Translations under genes and position numbers: made by a program
Shown: piece by piece, positions 34,901 to 46,328 of the stretch
How the letters are laid out: each line of letters starts with the position of its first letter
Position numbering within the stretch: position 1 is the first letter of the stretch
Notes under the pieces: model-generated
Database searches by the model: none
What the model saw: only the letters and a program-made list of their open reading frames with translations
Told to the model about the DNA's origin: nothing
Origin: Phragmites australis
Taxonomy: Eukaryota > Streptophyta > Magnoliopsida > Poales > Poaceae
DNA length: 64,000 nucleotides
Reading direction: 5' to 3'
Assembly (NCBI RefSeq): GCF_958298935.1
Contig: NC_084921.1
Location: 43,743,001-43,807,000 of the forward strand

Positions 34901-36204
34901 GTAAAATCAACAGCATTGTATACACATGCTAAGGACAAGTATATAGTCGCATGAAAACAGCACAATGCTTGTGCACTTAAGGTTGCAAATATCAATAGCA
35001 ATTTAACAATGGATGTTTGGTCAACAATTCTAAAGATACCCACATGTCAGGGGAAGGTTTTCCTTTAGGGACCTGATCACCACCGAGAATAACAGAAAAA
35101 CAGTCTCCCCAATCTGGAAAACAACAAAAGGAAATTTTAATAGATAAGCAAACAATGGATTTCATAAGAATATGTACCACTAATACTAGTTCAGTATTCC
35201 CTTTTTACTTGTGAAGCGTGTTACATCTGGACAAGCAATGTTTAGTTAAGTATATCCGTATTGTCAGCATTGGACACTTGATCGAAACAGTAAAGAAAGT
35301 ACATAACATATTTAACCAAAATAAATCCTTAGTATCACATTGGAAGACTTTTCATTCCCTTCAGTAAAAAGGCATACCTTATTTGTTGCAAAGCGATAGA
35401 CCAAAAGATATATCAAGTTATCCCATGATGCAATGCAGATTGAAGCAAATAGCCATACCTTCTAGTTTCGCGAGTTTGTGATCAATATTTCTCCTGATGG
35501 AGTTTGAAGCAAGTGCCAGTGGTACTCCATTCTTGTGAAGATGCTTGACAAGCCTTTTCACTCCTGGAAGCGGTTTTGCCTTCTGCCACCTGGGGAACAA
35601 TGAAGCCGAGTGAAGCACTTGTAAACTGTGATGCATACCACGGGCTTCATCAACATGTTAAACGGGAAAAGAAACCTTCTTAAGTACAGCGGATGCATCG
35701 CTTCCGAGTACTCCTCAACAGTCAGCGGCAGCCCGTAGTCTGCGATGACCCCGGTAGTAGATTCCTTGTACATCTGCCCCAACCTCTTCTCTTCCTTCTC
35801 CGCATCAGGGACCTTCCCGTACGCCGCCAAGAATTCATTCAAGATGTCCCTTGTCACCCTCTCTGCACCAAGACACTCCACACTTTACAAAGTCGATCGA
35901 CTTGGAGACCTTCCTGCCTTTTCATCATCAACGCGATGCCAGAACCAGCTCACAGCAACTATGCGAATTTCTCAAGCGGCATCGGAAACTACGCTGAGAA
36001 CGGTAGTTAAAAAAAAAAACAGAAGTAGAGCTAACATATGACGAATTCCTGCCCGGCGACACGTGCAAATGTGCATATATCTAACTGGTCCGTACAGAGC
36101 AGCGCTAATGGAACAGAGCTGGACGGATCCGCGTACGTACCTGTGTCCAGGAGGGTGCCGTCCAGATCAAAGATCACTGCCGAGACCTGGTGCGCCGCTG
36201 CCAT
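31988..36204 (-). CDS. HAD phosphatase of the FMN hydrolase/riboflavin kinase family
   Basis: Ten exons join in frame to 367 aa: 36204-36141, 35862-35676, 35589-35459, 35113-35044, 34467-34402, 33651-33497, 33409-33320, 33219-33080, 32828-32739, 32098-31988. All introns are GT-AG. HAD motifs are complete: DLDGT (Asp13, Asp15), ALASNS (Ser112), GKPSPD (Lys146) and VIEDS (Glu170, Asp171). The order matches the plant bifunctional enzyme (Arabidopsis At4g21470 type), whose HAD half hydrolyses FMN and whose C-terminal half phosphorylates riboflavin. Here residues about 226-367 align (LPIDP, SGIFFGWAKF, IGIGWDF, TGYIRK, DALDL). However, the glycine-rich GxGRGSKxLGIPTAN loop and the LLHxFxxDFYGE segment with the catalytic Glu are replaced. 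I infer an FMN (or related phosphate) phosphatase with an inactive kinase-like tail. A Stowaway MITE sits in intron 4. The start is the only ATG ahead of motif I. Confidence 0.88.
34507..34759. mobile_element. Stowaway MITE in intron 4 of the HAD gene
   Basis: 253 bp with ends CTCCCTCTGATTCAAAAT and, inverted, CTCCCTCCAATTCAAAAT, flanked by TA on both sides. This is the classical grass Stowaway layout. It lies between exons 4 and 5 and does not touch splice sites. Confidence 0.88.
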
Positions 36205-37152
36205 GGGCGAGGGCGCGAGGCAAGGGAACGAGGAGAAGGCGAGGCGCCGAGTCGATGGGCGGGATGGGGAGGAAGGGGAAAGGCGGCGCGTGGGGTTTAA
36301 GACGGGAGGAGGCCACTGGTCGCCGAGGGGATGCGAATCGGAGACCCCCGTTGCCAAGTCGGGCAAGCTGGTTTGCGGGGTGGGGCCAAATTGGATGCTC
36401 TGTTCCGAGCGGTTCGGTGCCTCTTGGCGACTGGGCGACGAGTCACCCTCGCCCGCCGAGGCAGGGGCGTGCGCGTTTCGGACACCGCGCGTCCGCGCCC
36501 TACCTGGTCACTCCAACGGCGCGGCGGGTTTTTAGAGTTCAAGAGCCCCTGGGATCTAGAAAGCGTGCAGTAGTACTCGGTGATCTGAACCGCATCGTTA
36601 CAGAGTTTCCCACCGAAATCGTTCATCTGACAAACATGAAAATGACTGATCGAGACAGATAACAAGAGCCCGGATCTGGATGTGACTCCAAAGTTCAGAT
36701 TAGCTGCATGTTTAGGGTGAGCGGTGAGTGGTGATACGGTCACCGTGCGGTTATGAGACAGGTAGGATAAACCATTGCGTAAGGAATATTACATGATCTT
36801 TACCAATCTATACTTAATTCGCTCACACAGTTGCATGATATGCGGAATAAAGAAAATGCGTTTCTGTTCGGATGCATGCAGCGGCGCATGTATTCTCTGC
36901 AAGTCTACCTTCGTTCATATCACATGGGACGGCTACGCAATGTCTTGAAACGTAAATAACTGGATTCGAAAATCATCGAATATTTACACGTGTTAGCATT
37001 TGGTGGTCGAAAACCTTTTCAGTTTTTCAACATTTTGTAGTTTGCCTTCTATATATACACACTTCTCCAATCTTATTTCAACACTTTGTTTTTTTTAAAA
37101 AAAATCTTATTTCAACATTTTGCAGTTTGCAGAGAATACATGCGCCCATCGA

Positions 37153-37716
37153 TCACATGACGGAGCACCCCTGCGCATTCTCGTCGCTGAAGTAGTCGGT
37201 GGTCCTGGTGCCGGCGACGGCAGAGTTGGCGCCGTGGTGGTAGTAGGGGCCGTACAGCCGCGAGTCATCGTACCCGTGCTTGTAGTAGTTGTACGAGGAC
37301 GTGGGCCGCGCCGCGTGGCTCCCGTGCGCCTGCCCCGCGCCCGGGTGGTACAGCTGCTGCTGCTGCTGCGCCAGGACGTGCACCGCGCCGCCCGCGCCCG
37401 CGGAGTACGGGAACGGCCACAGCACGGCGCGCCGCCCCGTCCGCCGCACCGCCTTGAGCACCTTCTTCTGCTCCACGTCCCCGTTCACCGTCACCTTCTG
37501 CTGCGCCATGTCGATGTCCACGCCGTCCACGCCTTCCAGCCTCTGGATCGCCTTCCGTATCTTCTTCTCGCACCCGGGGCAGTCCATGTGCACGCACATC
37601 TCCACGATCTGTAGGCGATGGATCGTCAGCCATCAGAACAAAACGTGAATCCGTAAGACAGAAATGCCGATAAAATTCAAGGAAAAAAATGAATTGAGAG
37701 GAATGCATACCGTCAT
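37153..37716 (-). CDS. Heavy-metal-associated isoprenylated plant protein (HIPP)
   Basis: Two exons: 37716-37711 (Met-Thr only) and 37608-37153, giving 153 aa. The tiny first exon ends ACG/GTATGC and the acceptor is CCTACAG. This yields the typical HIPP start MTIVEMCVHMDCPGCEKK. One HMA domain spans about residues 3-65, with the metal-binding Cys12-x-x-Cys15 and the pattern GVDGVDIDMAQQKVTV. The middle is Gln-, His- and Tyr-rich. The protein ends Cys150-Ser-Val-Met, a CaaX box for farnesylation. Family members bind metals such as Cu, Zn or Cd and attach to membranes; substrate and partners here are unknown. A TATA box lies about 130 bp upstream of the ATG. Long plus-strand frames across the same DNA are antisense shadows. 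Confidence 0.9.
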
Positions 37717-37846
37717 TTTCCATTCGTGCTCAATCGATCGGTCACTCCGGCAGTGCTCGATCTTCCTGTCAGGTTGGTGAGAAAATGACGAGGTTAATTC
37801 AGCTGGTGATGATAGGTTTTGTTGTGCTAATTAAGCTGGGTATCTC

Positions 37847-37856
37847 CTATATATAG
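37847..37856 (-). promoter_or_regulatory. TATA box of the HIPP gene
   Basis: CTATATATAG on the minus strand, about 130 bp upstream of the start codon, consistent with a 5' UTR of roughly 100 nt. Confidence 0.6.
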
Positions 37857-38257
37857 GCATGTAGTGCGCGTCAGCTCATGCATGTGGGTGTACCGTGTAA
37901 CGGTTACCGTGCCGGGGACCATGTGCCACGGCATTTGAGCCGCGAGGTCGGCAGGCGAGGGAGTTGACGAATCATTTTTCGTACAGCCGGCACCGACTGC
38001 TTCGTTCTCCCACCACATCCCGGTGCATAAAAAACGACGTCGATGCCGACATGGAAATTCAGGGCTGGAATCGAGTACGCAAGCAAGCAGTCCCTGCCTG
38101 CCTCTCTGGCTTGCACGTAGGACCGAACACATACGAGTGCCAGGCTCCGGTGCCGCGTTTCGTCCTAGCGAAGCGCGGCGGAAATGGCGGGGAGGGGAGC
38201 TGGGTGCTAGCTTCGTCGTGTGGTTTGCCATTCAACTCATCAATGACCTGGAGCTGG

Positions 38258-38467
38258 CGGCGTTACAAATATCGTCGGTAACCGAACGATTCGGTTTGTA
38301 CTATTTTTATAAATCGAGTGGTTACCGATTAAATTTAAATTTAAAATTTAAAAAAATAAAAAATTTAACAAAATTTGTTCGATTTTCATCAAATTTCACC
38401 AAATTACTGTACGGTTACCGCGGACCAGGGACCAGTAACCGTTTGCAAAATGTTAACTAAAACCCTG
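38258..38467. mobile_element. hAT-like MITE, GGTAACCG family copy 1
   Basis: AT-rich core bracketed by GGTAACCG and its inverse, ending AAAACCCTG (CAGGGTTTT inverted). It shares layout and words with the better bounded copy at 55223-55416. The left end is blurred and no target duplication could be set. Confidence 0.45.
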
Positions 38468-40483
38468 ACCACGAGGGCACCATGCATACGGTTGCAGGCG
38501 CAGATTTACAGAGTAGTCTTGGATCTGCAATTTTTAAGAAATAAATTTTATAAGATATTATATAAAAAGATTCTCGTGAGATTCTATTTATACTATCTAT
38601 TTCATAATTTAATATTTAGATTGAAAATGAGAGATAGAATGGACACGTATTTATTACAGTTGAAAGAGTCTTTCGTAATAAAATTTGCTTCCGTTAGCTG
38701 ACGCCGGCCACGCTGGGTCCTGTTCCGTCGTTCTTCGGCGCCAATGCCAAGACGGGGGCGGCGCCTGGCGTTGACTTAATATGTTCCGTTTTTCATATGG
38801 GCCTACGAGCCTAATGATATGTTTCGATGAGTTGGGCCTAGACTGCAGGTCAAGAGCCTAATGATACTATAGTGATGGGCTGCTTGTGGATTTTTGTTTT
38901 TAGTTCACTTCAATGTTCATCACTTAAAGGTTTCAAAACATTCCTGTCTTCCATTTGCAGTTGAAAAATCCGAAATTGCGATTGAGAACAAGTTCATTTT
39001 CCACGCTACAGGACACACGCGCGCACGACCGCACGTGGCACATCCAAAGGTAGGTACACTTTATGCATACTGAGCTTCAGATATTGTTACAGCAGGTGTT
39101 TTATTTCTCTTTCAATGAATAGTACTACTGTTACAGCCTTTACACGTCTGACGCCTGATCAAATTGACCATGCTTGACAAGTTGGCAGCTGCTCTTATTC
39201 AATGTTTGGCCACCTTATTGATTTACTCAAAAGAGTTAGGCCAACTGAGATTAAGCAGTACTAAAATGAACGGATGAAAGGATCATGTAGCGAACGTAGT
39301 ATAGCCACCGTAGTACCACGTATTTTCATGGGCAGTTGTAGACAGTTTTGACTGCAAAATCAAATGGAGCATAATATCCCTACACGGCGCAGCAGCCTGC
39401 TTAGGGCCTAAGCTTCATCTGCGCATTTGGCCCGACAATACTCAAGATGTGAAAGATTTCGGCTCCCGCGTCAGAATTGTATCTTTAGGCAATTTCAAGT
39501 TGATTACCAAAATGCCATTGAAAAGGACACCCTTTCTGTGTGCATAAAGATCATCAAAGTACTCTAAAGGGCGCCTTTTCCATCTCTGAGCTTCACTGCA
39601 GACTTTCCTCTTTCTTCTGAGAAAAGCTTTACTGCCTGTCGGAAGGGGAAAACATGGATGAACAGTGGGAATCGCAGTTGAATGCTTGTACTATAGTGCC
39701 TAAAGCCTTCCTTACCGTGGAACATTATAACAGACAGATATTTCGATGCATGGTAGGTTCCCACATATGATTTCACAATCCAATCGTGACCTGATGACTA
39801 ATCTGAATCACAGATGCTAAACGATCGACCAGCAGAATTGTTTTCTCGAGGGCTACATGTGTATCTTCCTTATTGGGTCCTTCCACTTGATTAATTGCTG
39901 TTAATTGCTGACCTGCATTAGCAAAAACGGTCGATTAATTGCTGATAGTACCAGGTCCTTGTCCGAGTCAACAAACTACCTGCAGATCGATCAGCGTACG
40001 CCAAAGCCGTCCGTCCACATCACGGGCAGTAGCAGCGGCACACTAATAATAGTAACACAGCATGTACATCCATCCAGCCATGTTCGCCCATGAGATGGAG
40101 ACGGGGACGGGCATGCAAAAAGCTGTGGAACCGAGCCGATCTGCACGTCGTTTTTTCGATCGGTGCCGGGAGTTCAGCTAGCGGATGCGAGCGCGTAGTT
40201 TCTCCCTGTCCGTTTGCGTCGTTTCCGAGGAATGGGTGAACGCACGACGACGCCAACATGGAACTTGCTGCGCTACCGTCTTGCAACCAAAGCTAAGCCT
40301 TAATAGGCGGCGTCGGGTTAGAAGTTTACCGCCCGTTTCGCCAACTTTTGGGGTGAGAGTCGGACCCTTTTTAATAGGCGGCGGAAGGAGGCCCGCTGGT
40401 CGATGGACTTTTGGGCTACCGTCTCCAGGTTGCAGGAATATGCTAGCCGACTTGCTGGAAGATGTATACAAGTGACAGTAAGT
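38468..40483. other. Intergenic DNA, no gene recognised
   Basis: Mixed composition with short frames only. No splice-supported exon, RNA or bounded repeat was found. Confidence 0.5.
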
Positions 40484-41190
40484 ATCGTTTGTTTGGTTAT
40501 GCGAGGTTGAATGGTGTGAGATGATTTTAGATGGGATGAGATGATTTTGAATAGAATAGTCTTTTACAGGATGATGTTGGATAAGGTGGTATAAGTAGGT
40601 TGTTTGATTGGATGTATAAAATAGTACAGAAATATATTTGATTGGTTGTATGGAATGAGACAATTTGGTATAAGATTTTGTTTGATTGTCTGAATGTATT
40701 GATGCTGAATTTGTTATATAGTACGATAAAAATACATATAAATAAAATATTACAAATAAACTTATTTTTTCATCATATAACATAGACTAAAAATAATTTT
40801 AGAAATTAATCATCATATAAGAAGAATATTAGTGTTTTTTTAGATTTTTAAAAATTCATTTGAGGGTCTAACAATTATTAGAATGTATAAAAATAACATT
40901 TTTGAAGAATTTTATTTTTAATTATATATAAGTTTTTTATGTGGATCTAATTAAAATGGATTGCGTATAAAAATTATTATAATTTTTAAAGCAACAGAAG
41001 AGACAGTTCTAAATTGAGGGAAAATTTGATTACTGATCACACGGGAGGTCGGACGAGTCGGTCCAGCACCAGCTGTAGTTCGAGCGATTTTGCGGTATCG
41101 GTTCGTACATCATCTATCAAGAATATTTCAGAAATCTGAACAAACCCAGCTTGGAGGAGCTCGTATGATACAAGCAGCCAAACGAGATAA
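40484..41190. mobile_element. Possible PIF/Harbinger-like MITE
   Basis: The left end TCGTTTGTTTGGTTATGC and the inverse of the right end (TCTCGTTTGGCTGC) are loosely similar. The interior has GATGAG/GGATG-rich then AT-rich sequence, as in other grass PIF-derived MITEs. Boundaries and duplication are uncertain. Confidence 0.3.
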
Positions 41191-41937
41191 CCGGATTGAC
41201 TATCCGGAACGAATGCAGGATAAAGCTCATCTAAAAACCACAAAATCAACACGACATTACTTCTTTTTTGTCGTACTATTCATCGATCGATTGAAAAAAC
41301 GAGAATTATGCGGTCGATGTTTTCCAAACGTTACATCTCAATAGGGCGGACACACTTCTTCCTTATTCGTTTCTTCCGTAATGATTGTTCTCCCGACCGC
41401 GCTAAGCCTCACTCCTCCGCCCATGCATCTCATCCTATCTCTAACGCGTTGGCACTCGCTCCTATGCTAATCCGCTCCGACTCTTCTCATCACGTGTTCC
41501 ATCATCTCTCACGATCAATCGCCGTCCTATCTATAGGTTCGATCTAATGTTCCGAGCATCCTTCTAAACCCTGAAGCCCTGTTCTGGAACCCTTAGCCCA
41601 CATGTAAACTCCAAAATCGACGTCGACAGTACGCTACTGCATTTTCAAATACCTAGAAGACACATAAAAGCGCTTTTTTTTTAGACCATAGCGAAGGCCA
41701 CATCGTGATTTATTCTGAGCAGATGCCATCATGGTTTTTGCTCAAAACCATACCCATTCATTAACTAGCCGCTCATATGAAATCGAAAGCGGCAGAGACA
41801 GAGGTTAGCCACACCCACGTCACCGGTCCTGGCCCTGTGGGCGAGCTGTCCGCGTAGCAGGCAGCGGTGAAAAGGTCCCAGCACCGCAGTAAAATCCGGG
41901 CAAAAAGCCAATGCTCTCGCGGCCGCTACAACATAAA

Positions 41938-42211
41938 GGCCTCATTTGGTAGCGCTTCGTGGAGTGGTTTCACGTGTTAATCAGCTCCCGTGTTGTCAAA
42001 CTCTGTCTGGGAACGGATTCCGCGCGGAAATCACTTCACAATTTGTATTGCGAGGTGAGAGTTGAAAAATCTAACTTCCACCTGATTCCCGGCTGATTCT
42101 TCTCGATTTTAACATAATATTATCTCAGAAATCACTTCCACCGCTAACATACCAAATAATTTTATAAATATAATCACTTCCACCACAGAATCAGAGCTCT
42201 ATCAAACGGCC
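41938..42211. mobile_element. MITE with GGCC ends
   Basis: Starts GGCCTCATTTGGTAGCGCT and ends in the inverse of GGCCGTTTGATAGAGCTCT. The interior repeats AATCACTTCCACC-type words. The ends match at about two thirds of positions. No clear target duplication was found, so the superfamily is open. Confidence 0.5.
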
Positions 42212-42898
42212 CCAAACTTTGCGTGTGTGTTTTTGTTACCCGAATCTTCCCTAGCTGGTACGATGATGCATATAATTTCATAGGAGAATATGTTTAATTT
42301 CCATATTTAATGTTCTAATCTAACTTAGTGAATATAAATATATGATCTCACTCTGTAACATGATCCACAGATGTATGCTCATAAAGCCTGATTCACTTGT
42401 TGATATAAAAAATATTTTTATATTAGTAACTAATTACAATATTAATCTTGATATCTACCCATACAAATTTAGATTTAATTAATCAAATAAAAACTCAACT
42501 CAACTTATTTAAATATATATAACTAATAAAATACTTTTTTAATATATATGATTTCACCCAATGTACTTATTCCGAATCATGCTCATCTGGCAAACCAAAC
42601 AGCGCGCAAAAGAGGTAGTCCCTCCCTCGTTCCCTCCTTGACCCTGACAAGTTGACGGTTGGAATATGAATCTCCCGGCCCTTTTTGCAAAGGCCGCATT
42701 GATGGCCAGTAAAAGTCACTCGGTCAGGTGCCCTGTGCCCCTGTCTCCATGCTCATTGTGATGAAACTTATCGAAAGGACGGTGAAAAGCGCTTGGGCAG
42801 GCAGTCATGGAAATGGAAACCGGCGGCTCGTCTGACTTACTTAGCTTAGTAAAATCAAACGTGAATAGTAGCATAATTTGCCCTTACTATGATCTATT

Positions 42899-43034
42899 AA
42901 TTTTTTTAATACCAGCCCCCATTCCAGAGGCTTCATTAGAGCTTTTTTAACGAGATGTACGACGCACAGGACTCGAACCCTAGCAGGCACAACCAAATCG
43001 AGCGACTTTGTCATCCAACTCTATGTCCGTTCGC
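42899..43034 (-). mobile_element. tRNA-derived SINE
   Basis: A 136-bp insertion flanked by perfect 13-bp copies of ACTATGATCTATT (42886-42898 and 43035-43047). On the minus strand it carries an A-box-like segment (GGATGACAAAGTCGC) and a B box GGTTCGAGTCC, the internal RNA polymerase III promoter of tRNA-derived SINEs, and ends in an A/T-rich tail. It is not a tRNA gene: no cloverleaf can be completed. Confidence 0.8.
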
Positions 43035-43735
43035 ACTATGATCTATTGATTGGAAGTGGATAATTCAGATTTAGCGCTATACTTACTATTATAGTACTAA
43101 TATACAGTAAAATCAGTACAATATTATCGTGAACAGTGCATGCTATAGTATTTTACTACAAATTACTATTTACACTTTACAAATTACTGACTTTGCTTAC
43201 CAACGTCAGGAGAGCCGGTTCCGCGGAAATGCGAGTGAAACTTACCGAAAGGACGGTGAAAAGCTGGGCAGGCAGCCCGGAAGACCCGCTTTTTGTCAAG
43301 ATTGCTTTCCCATCGTAGATTCTACTGCATGCCCAGTCAAAAGCGAGGAACAGCACCGGCTGGCTTGGTAAACTGGAGCTGCAGCTTGAGCGTATGGGGC
43401 TTCATCCGGTTTCTTATCCATGCAAAGAAAATGCGAGCTGCGCAGAACAAATCACCAATATAATCCGTGCACAGTTTAACTTCACCAATTCCCAGAAAGG
43501 TGTGAGAGCTGAGGTGAGGTGAGCACCGACTCCCAAGATCCGAGTAAAAACGAGCATGGGATCGCATCACAATCATCAGCAGAGGCAAGGAAAGAAGGCT
43601 ATCGCAGCTCACGCACACGGTCGGAGTGCTGGACAGATTTTCCACGGAGGTGGCAACTTGCTGTCGTTACATTACATCCGCAAGCTAGCTAGCCAAGCTG
43701 AGGAAACAACAAAAGAAGAAGAAAACAAACAAGGT

Positions 43736-43771
43736 ACAGAGAGAAGAGAAGAGAAGAGAGAAGAGAAGGAA
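43736..43771. repeat. (GAGAA)n simple repeat
   Basis: Runs of AGAGAAGAG type just beyond the 3' side of the Dof gene. Confidence 0.7.
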
Positions 43772-43958
43772 ACAAAAGTCATTTCCATGTCCTCCATTCC
43801 TGTGTTGTGTAAGCCTCACGCACGTACAAGCTTCCCCACCTCATCAGCAAATTAAGCATGAGCATGTCAAACCAGCCTAGCTCTATCCGTTTGCCCAGAG
43901 GCCCGGCCGCTCATGACTCGGCCGGTTGGGTCGACGAGTCAAGGTGATCTCGATCGGA

Positions 43959-44555
43959 TCAGAACCGGCGGTCGGGGCAGACCGGCCACCGATCGGCGTA
44001 AACCGGCGACGGCGAGGTGGGGGAGGAGGGGTTGTTGGGGAAGCCGATGACGAAGCCCGCGCGGTGTTGGAGGTGCTGGTGGCCGGGGAGGGCGGCGATG
44101 ACGGGGCCCAGGGGCCGGTTCTTGCGGCGGCCGGCGCCGACTGGGACGTTGCGGAGCGCGCCGCCGGCCGTCCAGTAGCGGTGGCAGTCCTTGCAGAAGT
44201 GGCGCGGCTGGTTGACGTTGTAGTTGTTGAAGTAGCAGAACTTGGTGTTCCGGCTCCGGCACCGCGGGCACGGCAGCGGCGGCGCCGACGACGCCGCGGC
44301 CGCGGCGCGCGCCTCCGCCGTCTCCTGCTGCCGCGACGCGCGCGGCTGCTGCCCTTTGCTTTCCCCGCTCTCGACCGGCGCCTCCGCCCCGCTGCTGTGC
44401 TGCTGCTTCTCGAAGTCGTGGTCCCGCGCGAAGACAGGCCTCGACGCCGCCGGCTCCTGCGGCTCCGGCGGGGCGCCCTCGGCGCACTGCGTAATGACCT
44501 TGCCGAAGAGCTTGATTCCGCCGGCCGCGGGGGGCATCTCGACGTGGGACAGCAT
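43959..44555 (-). CDS. Dof-type zinc-finger transcription factor
   Basis: Single-exon gene of 198 aa. The Dof domain spans about residues 94-147 with all four zinc ligands in the CX2CX21CX2C pattern (Cys96, Cys99, Cys121, Cys124) and the invariant [13 protein letters not shown] and RYWTAGG segments. Such proteins bind AAAG-core sites in nuclear DNA. Upstream, residues 14-23 read [10 protein letters not shown], the short N-terminal motif of cycling-Dof-factor relatives, placing it near the small DOF1.5/COG1-like group (inference). Most of the rest is low complexity (Gln, Ala, Pro). Arg143-Lys145 could act as part of a nuclear-localisation signal. The first ATG (44555) is used; Met7 is an alternative. 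The leader holds several short upstream ORFs. Long GC-rich frames on the other strand and in the other minus frames are shadows. Confidence 0.93.
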   Translation of the reverse strand: MLSHVEMPPAAGGIKLFGKVITQCAEGAPPEPQEPAASRPVFARDHDFEKQQHSSGAEAPVESGESKGQQPRASRQQETAEARAAAAASSAPPLPCPRCRSRNTKFCYFNNYNVNQPRHFCKDCHRYWTAGGALRNVPVGAGRRKNRPLGPVIAALPGHQHLQHRAGFVIGFPNNPSSPTSPSPVYADRWPVCPDRRF

Positions 44556-44947
44556 TCGAACACGCTGCGCTGCCTTCGAAGCAAGAAACCAAGAGAACCT
44601 ACTAGAGAGAGAACGGCGGTGAGAGGGAGGAGGGGAGTGAAGGATGGGGGTCGTTGGCTCGTTGCTACTTAAATGCCATCAGCTCATAGGTCAGACGCGC
44701 CAGTTAGTAAGCACAAGAGAAGATGGATGCATCGATGGGTCGGGCCGCGGGGAAAAAGGACAAAAAGGTGCCTGCGCTCGCGAGGTTACGCGGTTGGCGA
44801 GGACTTTGTTTCGCTCGCGTACCAGCTAAGCGGTGTAATGGCAGGGGAGTTCGAGCTCGTTGGCGGACGGTTTGGTTTGGTTCGGTTCGGGCGACGGTGA
44901 CGATGGTGCATGTGGGTGGAGCTTGTGATTCGGGGAGGATCTCGGCG

Positions 44948-44957
44948 TTTTTATAAA
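44948..44957 (-). promoter_or_regulatory. TATA box of the Dof gene
   Basis: TTTATAAAAA on the minus strand, about 390 bp upstream of the start codon. It implies a leader of about 360 nt that contains three upstream ATGs. Confidence 0.55.
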
Positions 44958-45634
44958 GGACTGTTGCAAAATGTGCCATCTATGGGTGCGCGCGTGTGGG
45001 GTTTGGGACGGGAACGGGGTGGACCTGGACACCTGGTAGTGTAATTTGTTGCGGAAAAGAGAAGGGATGGGGGCGCTTCGTGCGAGCGTGGGTGCCGTGA
45101 TCCTCTGCGCTGGTCGCTCGGCGCTGGTGGGTGTTGCGGCCTTGCGGGGCGTGTAGTGTGCTCAACCCGAGGGGTTGCTATCAGTTCAGGAATTCTTTTT
45201 CCGAGGGTTGGTAGAGGAGTTTTGAAGGATCCAGTCTCCATTAAAAAAAATCTACAATGGTATTTCGAATGAAGAAATGTCGCATAACATTTTATTCGAA
45301 TTCCCTATCAAGTGAACTATTCTATCAGAGTTTTCGAGGAAAACAAGACACTCGTGTTTTCTTTTGTCTTGAATTCCTATATTTTCACAGGTAGCATCAA
45401 AACGCCACTTTTGAAACTTCCATGTATTCGGAATTCCATTGGGAGCCCAAGTGCAAGGGCACTTCACTCCAGTGTTTCTAATTTCTTGTATTCCAAATGG
45501 GTCTAATTCGATGATTAGGTTGGTGTCGATTAGTGGTAAAATTAATTATACAACTATTTATTTAAAATATAGATATCTGATCATTAATCGTACAAATCTA
45601 AGGAGAGATACGAGATTTATAAAAGTTCAAATCT

Positions 45635-46328
45635 CACTACAATAAATCTCACTTTATGTGACGAACTATATTCATCATAAAAAGCTCAAATTTTGTCACA
45701 GATGAGCTATAGAAGCCGGGACAAACCGTCCACAACCGATCCATTGGAGCCACAACGAACCGTCAGTGAGTAGAGATGAAGTGGACGTGCTGCTAGCGAG
45801 GTGGAGATAGGGTAGCACGATGGACATGGGAGCAAATGAGAACCGAAGAATCGGATTGGGGAGACGAGGGCATAGACTCATTTTTTATTCTTCTTTTTCC
45901 TCTCAACAGTTAACACTGTGGCAACAAAAATATTTTATTAAAAGGGTGAGGAAAAAATGAAAACAATTGATTATATGTCCAGAAATTGATTATAGAAGAG
46001 CTTATCAACGCCCAAAAGACCCAAACAAGTATTATTTAAGGCTCCAAACTATTTTGGAGGTAGTTTGTGATGGAGAAAAAAAGCCATATTTGCGCGTTTG
46101 GGCTGCCCAGATTCTAAATATTTAATGATGAACATACAAAATTGTCACAAATTTTTTGCACCTTTTATGACGAAAAATATTTTATCATTATAGATATATC
46201 TGTCCGAGCTGGGCCCATTATGTTATGTGACGAAAGCGCTAAATGTGTCATAAACTATTCAATATGTATGACATTTTTGCTTTTCATCATGAGTGTTTTC
46301 GTCATAGAAAGTAATATTTGTTGTAGTG
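45635..46328. mobile_element. Non-autonomous CACTA element
   Basis: 694 bp with ends CACTACAATAAATCTCAC and, inverted, CACTACAACAAATATTAC, flanked by TCT on both sides (3-bp duplication). Subterminal regions repeat GTGACGAA / TTCGTCA-like words, as expected for En/Spm-type transposase binding. No transposase is encoded. Confidence 0.9.

Noticed and set aside
36038..36662. Long plus-strand open frames over the first exon of the HAD gene
   Set aside because: They are GC-rich antisense shadows of the HAD-gene exon and its 5' region; no motif, and the minus strand explains the sequence.
37120..37648. Plus-strand frames of 119-164 codons
   Set aside because: Antisense to the HIPP exon; the His/Arg/Val-rich translation reflects GC-rich codon structure on the other strand.
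42940..43034. tRNA-like segment
   Set aside because: Has A/B boxes but no cloverleaf, and is bounded by a 13-bp duplication, so it is a SINE and not a tRNA gene.
43926..44672. A 248-codon plus-strand frame and two alternative minus-strand frames
   Set aside because: Shadows of the Dof exon, which has the complete zinc-finger motif.
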